This document shows, one piece after another, positions 50,732 to 60,342 of a DNA stretch of 64,000 bases (positions are counted from its first letter, which is position 1; every line of letters starts with the position of its first letter). This DNA comes from Methylobacterium sp. E-065. GTDB lineage: Bacteria; Pseudomonadota; Alphaproteobacteria; Rhizobiales; Beijerinckiaceae. A model generated the notes under the pieces. That model worked only from the letters and a program-made list of their open reading frames with translations. It did no database searches and was not told the DNA's origin. The position numbers were made by a program, and so were the translations under genes. The stretch covers positions 62,001-126,000 of the forward strand of contig NZ_JAKSYD010000230.1 in assembly GCF_022829605.1 (NCBI RefSeq). Direction: 5' to 3'.

Positions 50732-52011
50732 GCCGGCTCCGCTCCGAAAACGAGGCACGTATTCTGGCCGCCGAACCCGAATGAGTTCGACAGCACGGTG
50801 CGCACCGGCAGGTCCCGGGCCGTCTCGACGATGTCGAGGGCGATCGTCGGATCCGGCACGCGGTGGTTGAGGGTCGGCGGGATGCGGCCATGGCGGATGG
50901 TCATGAGCGACACCGCCGCCTCGATGGCGCCGGCGGCCGTCAGGGTGTGGCCGATCATCGATTTGTTGGAGGTCACCGGCAGGGCGGCCGCGCGGTCGCC
51001 GAAGACGGCACCGAGACCCAGCGCCTCCATCTTGTCGTTCTCGGGCGTCGAGGTGCCGTGGGCGTTGACCGTGTCGATCCCGTCGGGTTCGAGCCCGGCA
51101 TCCTCAAGGCTCGCCCGGATCGCCGCGATGATCGGCGCTCCATCGGGGCTGGAGCGGGTGCGGTGGAAGCCGTCGCCCTTCTCGCCGCAGCCGAGGACGT
51201 AGCCGAGAATTTTAGCGCCCCGCGCCCGTGCCGACGCAGCGTCTTCCAGTACGAGGGCGGCGGCACCCTCGCCCATCACGAAGCCGTCCCGGTCCTTGGA
51301 GAACGGCTTCGAGGCCGCCTCCGGATCCTCGTTGCGGGTGGACAGGGCCGAGAGCAGCGAGAAGCGGATCAGCGATTCCGGGTTCACCGAGCCATCCGTG
51401 CCGATGCACAAAGCCGCTGTGGCCTCGCCGCGTCGGATCGCCTCGACGCCGAGCTGGATCGCGGTGGCGCCGGAGGAACAGGCGGTCGAGAGCGAGATCG
51501 GCGAGCCCTTCGTGCCGAACCGCTCGGCGATGCGATCGGCCACAGTGCCGAAGATGAACAGGTCGTGCCAGTCATCGAACCGGCGTGTCGCGGCGGCCCG
51601 GAGCAGGCCGGCGTAATCGACCGGGCCGTCGCCGCCGGCGGCCTCGGCCAAGGCCTGGCGCTGCGGCCATTCCATCTCCACCGGGGGCACCGCGATGAAC
51701 AGGGCGCCGGGGAAATCGCCCGCCGTCCCGATCCCGGCCTGGGCGATCGCCTCCTCGGCCGCCACCGCGGCGAACCGCTCGGACAGGAGCGGCGCCACCA
51801 GTGGCGCGGTGTCGAGAAAATCCACCGTGCCGGCGATCCGGGTGCGCAGGCCCTCGGTGGGGAACCGCGCGATGGCATGGATGCCGGACCGACCCTGGGT
51901 CATAGCAGCCCAGGTCTCGGCCTGGCCCTGGCCGAGGGAAGAGACGACGCCGAGACCGGTGACCGCGACGAGCGGTCGGCCCCTGGCGTCGCGGTAGGTT
52001 TGCGCGCTCAT
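50728..52011 (-). CDS. Beta-ketoacyl-ACP synthase (FabF-like, FabF1XL candidate)
   Basis: A 427-residue KAS II-type condensing enzyme. The active-site set is complete: Cys178 (STACSSGATA), His318 (NAHGTSTPEND), Lys350 and His355 (NKSMIGHTLTAAG). It condenses malonyl-ACP with acyl-ACP. It heads an operon with SDR, SH3, zinc alcohol dehydrogenase and a lipid A acyltransferase, so elongation of the very-long-chain lipid A acyl group is the likely role. The acpXL and fabZXL genes are not in the window. Confidence 0.9.
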   Translation of the reverse strand: MSAQTYRDARGRPLVAVTGLGVVSSLGQGQAETWAAMTQGRSGIHAIARFPTEGLRTRIAGTVDFLDTAPLVAPLLSERFAAVAAEEAIAQAGIGTAGDFPGALFIAVPPVEMEWPQRQALAEAAGGDGPVDYAGLLRAAATRRFDDWHDLFIFGTVADRIAERFGTKGSPISLSTACSSGATAIQLGVEAIRRGEATAALCIGTDGSVNPESLIRFSLLSALSTRNEDPEAASKPFSKDRDGFVMGEGAAALVLEDAASARARGAKILGYVLGCGEKGDGFHRTRSSPDGAPIIAAIRASLEDAGLEPDGIDTVNAHGTSTPENDKMEALGLGAVFGDRAAALPVTSNKSMIGHTLTAAGAIEAAVSLMTIRHGRIPPTLNHRVPDPTIALDIVETARDLPVRTVLSNSFGFGGQNTCLVFGAEPA

Positions 52012-52072
52012 GCGGCGGCCCTTAGCGGATTTTCCGCCGCCTTACACCACCGGACATCCGAGGGCCGCCCCG

Positions 52073-53365
52073 TCATTCCGCGGCGGACGCGCCAGGTCCG
52101 GTCTCGCGGGGGGCGTTGGCGAGGCGCAGCACGGTCTGGAGCAGCACGTCGGTGCCGGCCGCGCAGTCGGCCTGGGTGGCGGATTCCGACTCGTTGTGGC
52201 TGATCCCGTCCTTGCACGGCACGAAGATCATCGCGGCGGGCACCCGGGCGGCGAGGTTGCAGGCATCGTGCCCGGCTCCCGAGATGATCCGGCGCCGGGG
52301 ATGACCGAGGCCTTCGGCCGCCGAGTCGATCGCCGCCACGATGGCGGGGTCGAACGGCACCGGCTCCTTGCGCCAGATCCGGTTGAGCTGGATCTCCAGG
52401 CGGCGGCGCTCTGCGATCTCGGCAGCCGCCTCCTGCAGGGCGGCCTCCATGGCGTCGAGGGTGGGCGAGCGCGGGTCACGCACGTCCACCGTGAAGGCGA
52501 CCCGTCCGGGCACGACGTTGCGGGACGGCGCCAGGATCACAGCCTCGCCGATCGTGGCCACCGCCGAGGGGGCGTGCGCCAGGGCGATGCGCTCCGCGGC
52601 TAGCGCGAATTCGGAGAGCGCGAGCAGCGCATCCCGGCGGCGGGGCATCGGCGTGGTGCCGGCATGGCTCTCGAAACCGGTGATTACCCCGTCGAACCAC
52701 ATGATGCCCTGGCCGCCCTCGACCACCCCGATGGTCTTGCCCTCAGCCTCCAGGATCGGCCCCTGCTCGATGTGCAGCTCGACGAAGGCGCCGATCTCGC
52801 GTGTCCCGACGGCCTCGACCCCACGATAGCCGATGGCGTCGAGCGCCTCAGCAACCGTGGTCCCGGCGGCGTCGCGCTTGGCCAGGATCTCGTCGGTGGT
52901 GAAATCGCCGGCATAGGCTGCCGAGGCCATCATGGCGGGCGCGAAGCGGGAGCCTTCCTCGTTGGTCCAGTTCACCACGAGGAGCGGCGCTTCGGTCTCG
53001 AGGCCGGCATCGTTGAGACTTCGCATCACTTCGAGACCGGCCAGGACCCCGAGCACGCCGTCGAACTTGCCCCCAGTGGGCTGCGTGTCGAGATGCGAAC
53101 CGAAGGCGATCGGCTTCCGGCCCATGTCCCGGCCGGGGCGGAGGGCATACTGCGTCCCGAGCGCGTCCACCGAGACCTCCAGCCCGGCCGCAAGGCAGGC
53201 CTCGCGGAACCAGTCGCGCACGCGGCCATCCTCGGCCGAGAGTGTCAGACGGTTGATGCCGCCGGCCGGCGTGCCGCCGAACGCGGCCGTCTCCAGGATG
53301 GTGGACCAGAGCCGTGTGCCATCGGCGCGCAGGTTGTGGGTCTTGCTCAGATTCGTCTCGGCCAT
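52073..53365 (-). CDS. M20-family Zn-dependent amidohydrolase (allantoate amidohydrolase/carbamoylase type)
   Basis: A 430-residue protein with the dinuclear metal ligands in 'GSHLDTQPTGGKFDGVLGV', 'NEEGSRFAPAMM' and 'VELHIEQGPIL', and later 'GAGHDACNLAARVPAAMIFV'. Members are allantoate amidohydrolase, N-carbamoyl-L-amino acid hydrolase or beta-ureidopropionase. AGAGGA precedes ATG 53365. No other purine or pyrimidine degradation gene is adjacent, so the substrate remains open. Confidence 0.9.
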   Translation of the reverse strand: MAETNLSKTHNLRADGTRLWSTILETAAFGGTPAGGINRLTLSAEDGRVRDWFREACLAAGLEVSVDALGTQYALRPGRDMGRKPIAFGSHLDTQPTGGKFDGVLGVLAGLEVMRSLNDAGLETEAPLLVVNWTNEEGSRFAPAMMASAAYAGDFTTDEILAKRDAAGTTVAEALDAIGYRGVEAVGTREIGAFVELHIEQGPILEAEGKTIGVVEGGQGIMWFDGVITGFESHAGTTPMPRRRDALLALSEFALAAERIALAHAPSAVATIGEAVILAPSRNVVPGRVAFTVDVRDPRSPTLDAMEAALQEAAAEIAERRRLEIQLNRIWRKEPVPFDPAIVAAIDSAAEGLGHPRRRIISGAGHDACNLAARVPAAMIFVPCKDGISHNESESATQADCAAGTDVLLQTVLRLANAPRETGPGASAAE

Positions 53366-53463
53366 GCCGGTTCCTCTCACGGCGCAGCACCGTGTCACGC
53401 CTGGGTCGTCGATCCGCCCGCCGTTCTGCGCCGGGCGCAGCGTCACAGCAACGCCGATGCCAG

Positions 53464-53925
53464 TCAGGCCGGCCGCCGCCGCACCGGGTTGGCGCGTAGA
53501 AGCCCGACGCCGTCGACCTGCAGGGCAGCGGCGATCGCCCCGAGGGCACTCGCCTCGATATTGCTGATCCCGTCCTGATCGGCGACATCGGCAGCGATCA
53601 GGAAGACGTTCTCGCGCTGACTGTCGGGCCGCTCCGCGATTGCCGTGACATTGCGCAGGTTCTCCGCGCGGCCGAGGCGGGTCCGCGCCCGGGCGATCCC
53701 CTCGTAGAGTTCGGTCTCGAGCATCAGGGCATCGTAGCCCTTCATCAGCACAGGATCGGCGCTCAGGCCGTGGAGGGCAGCGTCGAATTCCTGCCCGGCC
53801 ACCTCACCGTCGGCCACGATGACGTTGGCCGCGGCCGAGACCGCAGCGAGCATCAGCGCCTTGTCGCCGACATAGGCCGTGACGGTGCGGCCCACTTGGC
53901 CGAGGAGGTCGCGGAGTAAGCTCAT
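53464..53925 (-). CDS. TerB-like tellurite-resistance-type protein
   Basis: A 153-residue all-helical protein ('VIVADGEVAGQEFDAALHGL', 'AADVADQDGISNIEASALGA') with the acidic D-G-E and D-x-D-G-I loops typical of TerB/TerB-like domains, which can bind metal. ATG 53925 is chosen as the family start; the frame is open to 54078. It stands alone on the minus strand, 98 nt before the M20 gene. Confidence 0.8.
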   Translation of the reverse strand: MSLLRDLLGQVGRTVTAYVGDKALMLAAVSAAANVIVADGEVAGQEFDAALHGLSADPVLMKGYDALMLETELYEGIARARTRLGRAENLRNVTAIAERPDSQRENVFLIAADVADQDGISNIEASALGAIAAALQVDGVGLLRANPVRRRPA

Positions 53926-54501
53926 GAAGGCTGTGCCGGGGGCTGGGCGCGTGCTGAATACGGGAGGGATAGCAGAGGCTGGCGCGGAAGGAAGCCGAGG
54001 TCGCACATCGGCTCGACGCACCGATCTCCGGCGCAACCGGGATTTGCAACTTCTGCGGTTTCCTGGCTCGGCAGACACGCTTGGGCAACATCGTCATGCG
54101 ACGAGTCGGTCCAGCCGCGTCGAGCGCGGTCGACGGGTGGCGGGCCAAGTCCCCCCAGCAAGTTCCGCCACCGTCGTCACGCCGCCGGAACGAGGTTCGG
54201 GTGCCCCCCAGGCCCGACCTTCGCGCCGGCGGCGGTTTCTACCTACGGGCGATCTTCGTTTCCGCGGCGCCTGTGCCCCTGACCTGATCCGAACGCCCCG
54301 TCGGCCCGTGCGGCCATAAGCGGCTACGATGTTCGCCAATAGCAGCCCGACGCGGTCTCCTCTCCGTGCGGAAAGGGGAAACGCGCTTGTTTCTTAAGCA
54401 CGCGGCTTCGGGCGGAGACGCGTGAACCCGGTATGCCATGCCGGAATCGGAACTCGCGCCCTCCGCAGAGCGCGCGAGAACCGCAAGCGGCAGCGGTCGC
54501 C
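53926..54501. other. Gene-free stretch, 576 bp
   Basis: No open frame with family features, tRNA or clear hairpin-plus-T terminator was found on either strand. The part near 54180-54260 is strongly GC-rich and the part near 54370-54400 (TTGTTTCTTAAGCACG) is less so. It may hold the promoter of the TerB-like gene. Confidence 0.5.
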
Positions 54502-56016
54502 TCAGCGCCAGAACGGCTTCAGGTCAAGGAGATCCGATCGGGCATCGGCGGCAGCCTTCAGGAGCTCCTGCGCGCTCGGATCGTCCGAACCGGGCATCGG
54601 CGGCCCCGAGAGGCTCTCCGTCATCGCACGGGCGGTCTCAAGGTCGTTGAGCGCCCCGAGATGATCCTGCAGATCCGACAGGGCGTCGCCGAACTTTTCC
54701 TGCCGGCGGCGTGCTTTCTTCTTGTGGTAGAGCCCTGCGAAGAACTCCGCGCCGTAGCGCAGCTTCTTGGCCGCGATCCGGGCCCTGTGCCGCGTATGCG
54801 GATCGAGATGCTTCAGGCCACGGCCGCGCTTCCTCAACCGCTCGCGCGCCGTGTCGAGTACGCGGACGGCAAAGTCGCGCCCGTCCTCGGCGGCGGCCGC
54901 CTGCGTGGTCCAGGCGCCGGTCTCGACCCAACCGGCGAAATCGATGATCAGGCTGCGCCATTGGGGGCTCTGCAGCGTCGACAGAACCACCGCGTAGGCA
55001 CGCTCCCGTTCCGCCTCGGCCCGCTCGCGAAGCCCGTCAAGCCCGGCCTCGTCCGGGCGCTCCTTCATCAGGTCCGGCAGGGTGTGTCCGAGGAACACGT
55101 CGAGGTTGCGCCCCTCACCGAAGGGTTCGGTGACACGCTTGATCTCGTCGGCGAAGCTCACCGCCCGGGGATCCCCAGCGAGCATCGGGGCGAACAGCGA
55201 CAAAGCCGAACGCAGACGACGCAGGGCAACGCGGATCTGATGGAGAGCCTCGGGCGGCTGCCCGTCTTCCAGGAACACCGTCTCGTTGAGCCGCATGTGG
55301 CGCAGGCAGGCCCGCGCCACCGCGCGAAACACCGTGCCGGCGCTCGCATCGTCGGGCAGATCGATCGCCTCGGACTTGACGATGGAGCGTCCGCCGCCGT
55401 CGATCAGTGCGAAACCGATCGCGCTCTTGCTGTAGACGCTCAGGTGCAGCGGCACCGTCTCGGCCAGGGCCTGCGCCAGCTGGAACAGGTCGGCCGGATC
55501 ACCCTCCTGGAGCTCCAGCTCGATCTCGCAGAGCGGCGCCGCGCCCGACGGGCTTTCGACCCGGCCTTCGTCGAGGGTCACGAGGATCCACGACTCGCCC
55601 TGTATGATCGGGATTTCCCGGCGCATCACGACAGTCGAGAAGAGCCGCTCCACCGGCGCATCAGCCTCGCGCAGCACCGCCTCGGCAGCCGTTCCGGCCC
55701 AGGCGGCGGGATCGGGATCCTCGCTGGCGATCTCCGTCTCCCACTCGGCGCGGTCGAACAGCCCGATATTGCCCGCACCCGCCTTCACGGTCTGGATATG
55801 GCGACCACCCTTGGCACGCACCCGCAGCGTCAGGCCGGCGGCCTGCAGGTCGCGGTTGGCTGTGTCGTAATAGGCGCTGATCAGCTGTTCGGGCTCGACA
55901 TCCGCCGCGCCCGGAAGCCGTGGATGGGCGGCGAGCACCGTCAGATCCGGCCCCGCGCAGGCGAGCTTCAACTCGACTTCGCGCGGCTCCCCGGCGTTGC
56001 GTCTGCTCTCGCTCAT
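54502..56016 (-). CDS. CYTH-CHAD domain protein
   Basis: A 504-residue protein. The N-terminal CYTH domain has the E-x-E-x-K motif at residues 13-17 (EVELK) and further acidic/basic strands to about residue 205. The C-terminal CHAD domain (about 215-500) has the conserved histidines in 'EALHQIRVALRRLRSALSLF' and 'LDPHTRHRARIAAKKLRYGA'. These proteins bind or hydrolyse polyphosphate or triphosphates. GAGGAG precedes ATG 56016. The 359 bp between it and selB hold nothing recognised. Confidence 0.92.
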   Translation of the reverse strand: MSESRRNAGEPREVELKLACAGPDLTVLAAHPRLPGAADVEPEQLISAYYDTANRDLQAAGLTLRVRAKGGRHIQTVKAGAGNIGLFDRAEWETEIASEDPDPAAWAGTAAEAVLREADAPVERLFSTVVMRREIPIIQGESWILVTLDEGRVESPSGAAPLCEIELELQEGDPADLFQLAQALAETVPLHLSVYSKSAIGFALIDGGGRSIVKSEAIDLPDDASAGTVFRAVARACLRHMRLNETVFLEDGQPPEALHQIRVALRRLRSALSLFAPMLAGDPRAVSFADEIKRVTEPFGEGRNLDVFLGHTLPDLMKERPDEAGLDGLRERAEAERERAYAVVLSTLQSPQWRSLIIDFAGWVETGAWTTQAAAAEDGRDFAVRVLDTARERLRKRGRGLKHLDPHTRHRARIAAKKLRYGAEFFAGLYHKKKARRRQEKFGDALSDLQDHLGALNDLETARAMTESLSGPPMPGSDDPSAQELLKAAADARSDLLDLKPFWR

Positions 56017-56375
56017 GCTCTCCTCGTCGTAACCATGCGTGCCCAACCGTCTAAGGCATGCGTCGGGCTGCCGCGACCCGTCGCGCCAGGACCGAACAGC
56101 CGCGATCGCCTTCGACGCCAGTCTAGCAAAATCGGGCGGTGCGCGGAGCCGCGCCGCAATCGCCCATCGGCATTGCGCGCCGGGCATGTTGCACTGCGTA
56201 AAAATCGCTCTTCCCCAAATCGAAATCGCATGGCAAAACAAATTGTCCACAATCCATCTGCCGTGCATGCCCCGGCCCCGACCGCCCGGCGGCCCCTGGT
56301 TCGACGATGAGCCGGCACAGCGGGATTCCCGACGATTCGAGTGGTGTGCGCTGCATGGACGGCAGCGTCGCGGAG

Positions 56376-58316
56376 ATGGTCAGGTCGGTGACTGCGTTGA
56401 AGACACTTCTCGTGGGCGTGGTCGGACACGTGGATCACGGCAAGACGGCGCTCGTCCGGGCGCTCACCGGGGTCGAGACGGACAGGCTCAAGGAAGAACG
56501 CGCCCGTGGCGTCTCGATCGTGCCGGGCTTCGCGCTCCTAACCACCGACGCGGGTGAGATCGACCTCGTGGATCTGCCCGGCCACGAGCGCTTCGTGCGC
56601 GCCATGGTGTCGGGGGCGACCGGCATGCGGGCCGTCCTGCTGGCGGTGGATGCGCATGAGGGCATCAAGCCGCAGACGGTCGAGCACCTCGAGATCGCGC
56701 GGCTGATCGGCGTGCGCCGCGGCGTCCTGGCGCTCACCAAATCCGATCTCGTCAGCCCCGAGGTGGTCGCGACACGTTCGGCCGAGATCACGGCCGCCGC
56801 GGCCCGGGCCGGACTTGAGGCAGGACCGGTCATTCCGACCTCCACGGTCACGGGCACGGGCCTATCCGAGCTCGGGGCGGCCCTCGCCGGGCTGCTGACC
56901 GATGCCGAGGCCGGTCGCGACGATGGTTTCCCGTACCTTCCGGTGGACCGGGTCTTCTCCCGGGCGGGCTTCGGGACGGTGGTGACCGGAACCCTGCGGC
57001 GGGGCGCGCTCTCGGTCGGCGACATGGTCGAGATCGTACCGGGCGGCCGCAGCGCGGTGGTGCGTGGTCTCCAGATCCACGGGCGTCCGGTCGAGCGGGC
57101 CGAGCCGGGGCGACGCACGGCGGTCGCCCTGCGCGGGGTCGGCCTCGACGAGATCGCCCGGGGACAGGCGCTGGCGCCGGCGGGCCTGCTCGAGCCGAGC
57201 GCGTGGCTCGACGTGGCAATCACGGCCGCCGCCAGCGCGGACGCCGCCTTGGCGAGCGGCACGACCTGTCGCCTGCTGTTCGGGACCACCGAGGTCGAAG
57301 CCCGGCTGCGCCTGCTCGATCGTGACGTCTTGGAGCCCGGAGCCAGCACGCAGGCGCAGCTGCACCTCGCTCAGCCGGTCGCCGTCCCGGCGCGAGAACC
57401 CTACGTCCTGCGGCTCGATTCGCCTGCGGCGACCATCGCGGGCGGCCACATCCTCGATCCGGCGAGCCGTCGCCGTCGCCGCAACGATCCGCGCACCATG
57501 GGTAATCTGGCCGCGCTGGCATCGGGAGAGCCGGCAAAGGCGATCTCCGTCCGTCTCGGGCAGGTCGGCGCGGCCGGTGCACCCCTCGCGGAACTGGCCA
57601 GGCTCGCCGGCACGGCCCCGGACCGCGCCCGGGAGTTCCTGATCGGGTCCGGCGCGCGCGAGATCGGCGACCGCTTCATCGGCGCGCCGGCCTTCGAGGC
57701 TTTGCAGACCGGGATCCTCGCGACGCTCTCGCAGCATCACCGCGACTTCCCGATGGAACACGGGATCGCCCTGGAACGTCTGTCGCGGTCGCTCGTGCTT
57801 CCCGACCTCCTTGTCGGCTCGGCCCTGCGTGGCCTCGTGGCGGCGGGGGGTGTAAGTCAGGCCGGCACCCTGTGGCGGCGCACCGATTTCGACCCCGCGC
57901 GCAACGAGAGCGAGGCCGCCCGCCGGCTGGAACAGATGTTCCGGCGTGCCGGTCTGAACCCGCCCGACGAGAGCGAGGCCGTGGGGCGGGACGTGCGGCG
58001 TCGGGAAGCTCTGACCTATCTGGTCGGCGCCGGGACGGTAATCCGAGCTGTCGACCGCGTGCAGCGCCGCGCAGTCCTGTTCCACCGGGAGGCGGTCGCC
58101 GATGCCAAGACGCGCCTCTTGGAGGCCTTCCCCAAAGCCGGGACGCCGGAGGCCGGCTTCCTCGCCCGGGAGGCGGGCGCGACACTGGGGATTTCCCGCA
58201 AGTTCTCGATCCCGCTCCTCGAGCATCTCGACGCCACGGGCTTTACCCGGCGGGCCGGCGACAGGCGGATCCTCGTCGCCCTCGAATCGCACACGGGCAT
58301 CGCGGAAGCCGGATAA
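56376..58316 (+). CDS. selB: Selenocysteine-specific elongation factor SelB
   Basis: A 646-residue GTPase. G1 is 'GHVDHGKT' (residues 17-24), G3 'DLPGHERF' and G4 'TKSD'; beta-barrel domains follow ('RVFSRAGFGTVVTGTLRRGA'), then the C-terminal winged helices that bind the SECIS RNA (about 400-640, ending 'LEHLDATGFTRRAGDRRILV'). It delivers Sec-tRNA to UGA codons. The frame is open from 56307; ATG 56376 or GTG 56391 fits the family start best. No selA, selD or tRNA-Sec is in the window. Confidence 0.92.
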   Translation: MVRSVTALKTLLVGVVGHVDHGKTALVRALTGVETDRLKEERARGVSIVPGFALLTTDAGEIDLVDLPGHERFVRAMVSGATGMRAVLLAVDAHEGIKPQTVEHLEIARLIGVRRGVLALTKSDLVSPEVVATRSAEITAAAARAGLEAGPVIPTSTVTGTGLSELGAALAGLLTDAEAGRDDGFPYLPVDRVFSRAGFGTVVTGTLRRGALSVGDMVEIVPGGRSAVVRGLQIHGRPVERAEPGRRTAVALRGVGLDEIARGQALAPAGLLEPSAWLDVAITAAASADAALASGTTCRLLFGTTEVEARLRLLDRDVLEPGASTQAQLHLAQPVAVPAREPYVLRLDSPAATIAGGHILDPASRRRRRNDPRTMGNLAALASGEPAKAISVRLGQVGAAGAPLAELARLAGTAPDRAREFLIGSGAREIGDRFIGAPAFEALQTGILATLSQHHRDFPMEHGIALERLSRSLVLPDLLVGSALRGLVAAGGVSQAGTLWRRTDFDPARNESEAARRLEQMFRRAGLNPPDESEAVGRDVRRREALTYLVGAGTVIRAVDRVQRRAVLFHREAVADAKTRLLEAFPKAGTPEAGFLAREAGATLGISRKFSIPLLEHLDATGFTRRAGDRRILVALESHTGIAEAG

Positions 58317-58590
58317 GCAGGGCGACGATCCAAGACAGCCACGCCAGCAGGCCCAATGGGTACGGGTTCTGCGGGTACGTCGTGCTGCCCTCGCAGGTCT
58401 GGCCCAGCCGTGCCACCGCCGGGGCGAGGTTGATCTCGCGCGTATGCAGCGAGAACAGGTAGCAGCAAGCTGCGGCCGAGCCGGTCTCGCTGCCCCCGGC
58501 CGCGTTCAGGACCAAACGTCCGGTGGTCACGATCCGCTCGAACAGCCAAGCCCCGCTCGCCGCAGTGCGGATGTCGCGGACCCTGGACAC
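58243..58590 (-). CDS. Hypothetical protein overlapping the selB 3' end
   Basis: A 115-residue frame from GTG 58590 ('SRVRDIRTAASGAWLFERIV', 'AACCYLFSLHTREINLAPAV') with a hydrophobic segment 'PLGLLAWLSWIVALLIRL' near the C terminus. It overlaps selB antisense by 74 nt. The upstream part looks like a genuine membrane protein, while the last 20 residues are Arg/Pro rich and may be read through non-coding sequence. No family is recognised. Confidence 0.4.
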   Translation of the reverse strand: MSRVRDIRTAASGAWLFERIVTTGRLVLNAAGGSETGSAAACCYLFSLHTREINLAPAVARLGQTCEGSTTYPQNPYPLGLLAWLSWIVALLIRLPRCPCAIRGRRGSACRRPAG

Positions 58591-58707
58591 GTCCGTGCCA
58601 AAGCCTTCCGAACGAGGAAATGGCCCAAAGACCGAACGGATCCAATCAGATCCGTACAGCCCGTAGCCCTTGCGGGGAGGGAGACCGGCAAGGCCTTCCG
58701 AGCGCCG

Positions 58708-59349
58708 TCAGTTCACCTTGGTCTTCACCACCCCGTAGATTTTCTCGGTCAGCGTCCCGGCCTCTGCCAGCAGGCCTTCCAATTCCTGAAGCCGCTCGTC
58801 GGCGAACTCCCGGTCCTCGAGGCCCTTGGCGTTGACGTAGACGTTGAGCGCCGCGCTGCGCAGGCCGGCATAGGCGGAGAGCACCGCCACGCCGGCATCC
58901 GACACCACGTTGAGATTGCCCTTGTCGGCCGTGATCGCCGCGAGGTCGATCACCGCGCGGCAGGCCCGGCAGCAGGCGAGCGGCACGTCGCAGGCCGTCT
59001 TGAGCGCCGCCTGGATTTTTTCCGCGCGGGCCGCCTTCTCGTCGTCGGTGCCCTTCGGCAGGCCGTAGGCGCCCATCACGGCGTCGAAGGCCTGGACGTC
59101 CTCGCCGATCATGCCGGTGAGCACGACCCGCAAGCCTTCAGACTTGGCGAGCACGTCCTTCAGCTCGGCCTCGACCTCGACATACTTCTTCTTGCCGATG
59201 GTGAGGTTGCAAACCATCGACACCAGGGCGGCGCCCATGGCGCCGGAGATGGCTGCAGCGCCGCCGCCCCCGGGGGTCGGGGCGGCGCTCGCGAGCTCCG
59301 TCAGGAACTTCTCGATGCTGTCGGTCTCGGGGCGATGCGTCTCGGTCAC
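58708..59349 (-). CDS. fchA: Methenyl-tetrahydrofolate cyclohydrolase FchA
   Basis: A 213-residue protein of the cyclodeaminase/cyclohydrolase family with 'SAAPTPGGGGAAAISGAMGA' (about residues 22-41) and 'LVSMVCNLTIGKKKYVEVEA', as in Methylobacterium Fch. It interconverts methenyl-H4F and formyl-H4F, linking formate assimilation to the serine cycle. It begins 10 nt after the mtdA stop, so the two are co-transcribed. Downstream is not mtkA but an unrelated region. Confidence 0.95.
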   Translation of the reverse strand: MTETHRPETDSIEKFLTELASAAPTPGGGGAAAISGAMGAALVSMVCNLTIGKKKYVEVEAELKDVLAKSEGLRVVLTGMIGEDVQAFDAVMGAYGLPKGTDDEKAARAEKIQAALKTACDVPLACCRACRAVIDLAAITADKGNLNVVSDAGVAVLSAYAGLRSAALNVYVNAKGLEDREFADERLQELEGLLAEAGTLTEKIYGVVKTKVN

Positions 59350-59359
59350 CGGTGCCTCC

Positions 59360-60223
59360 TCAGGCCATCGTCTTGGCGAGGGCGTAGATCTCCTCGGCGT
59401 CGAGCACCTTATCGGTGCTCTCGAAGAGCTGGCCGACGCAGGCCCGGTGCAGCTTGAGCTTCAGGCCGCCGATGCCGAGGGCTCCGAAGGCCTGCTTGCC
59501 GTTGCGCTCCTTGCCCTTGTCCATCACCTCGATGCCGCCGATGCCCGTCGGGGGCTGGGCGTTGTAGTCGGCGACGAACTGGATGGACGATTCCTGAGCC
59601 CAGGCGGCTTCCGGCAGCAGCTCGACACCGATGGCGCCGGCCGTGAACACGAGGTTGGTGCCCTTGACGAGGGCAACGCGCGAGGCCTCGTCGGGGGTCG
59701 CGGCGGCCTTCACGTTGACCTTGAAGCGCGTGTTGATCTGATCGGCGGCAGCCTGGGTCTTTTCGAGAGAGCGGCCCGCGATCGTCACCTCGGCGCCCTC
59801 GCCGGCGAGCAAAGCGGCCGAGCGCATGCCGACCGGGCCGGTGCCCGCCAGCACGACGGCTTTCTTGCCCTGGAGCGAGCCCGCAGCCTTGGCCACCAGC
59901 GCGACGCCGGCGGCAGCCGTGGTGTTGGAGCCGTTGGAATCGAGCATGACCGAGACCCGGAACGGGCCGAAGAACCGCTTCTTGACCGCCGTGAACAGCT
60001 CCTCGCCGGCCGCCATGCTGCCGCCGCCGACGAAGATCGCGGTCGACTTCTTCTCGGAGCCGCCGCGGGTGTAGATCGTGCCGTCCACCAGCGCGCCGAC
60101 ATTGTCGGGGTTCACGCCGCCGTAGCCGGTGATGTGGTCCGCGCCGCCATCGTAGCCGACGACGGTATCGAACACGTTCGGCACGGCATCGGTGTCGAAC
60201 AGGAACAGCAGTTTTTTCGTCAT
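59360..60223 (-). CDS. mtdA: NADP-dependent methylene-H4MPT/methylene-H4F dehydrogenase MtdA
   Basis: A 287-residue protein, the same length as MtdA of Methylobacterium, beginning MTKKLLFLFDTDAVPNVFDT. The NADP-binding Rossmann part is 'AVVLAGTGPVGMRSAALLAG'. It oxidises methylene-H4F or methylene-H4MPT with NADP and works next to FchA in C1 assimilation. A 237-bp gap containing a palindromic repeat separates it from hprA. Confidence 0.97.
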   Translation of the reverse strand: MTKKLLFLFDTDAVPNVFDTVVGYDGGADHITGYGGVNPDNVGALVDGTIYTRGGSEKKSTAIFVGGGSMAAGEELFTAVKKRFFGPFRVSVMLDSNGSNTTAAAGVALVAKAAGSLQGKKAVVLAGTGPVGMRSAALLAGEGAEVTIAGRSLEKTQAAADQINTRFKVNVKAAATPDEASRVALVKGTNLVFTAGAIGVELLPEAAWAQESSIQFVADYNAQPPTGIGGIEVMDKGKERNGKQAFGALGIGGLKLKLHRACVGQLFESTDKVLDAEEIYALAKTMA

Positions 60224-60342
60224 CTTTTGGGGACCTTTTCGTCGCGCCCGTGAGGCGCCGGCGCTGTTGTTGGTTGGGTCGATGCGTGGACGCAGTCCTT
60301 CTCCTCCCCTGGCGACCCCGGGCTTGCCAGGGATCGCTCAAG

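Noticed and set aside
58317..58707. tRNA-Sec next to selB
   Set aside because: No long-variable-arm tRNA or UCA anticodon arm could be folded from this stretch.
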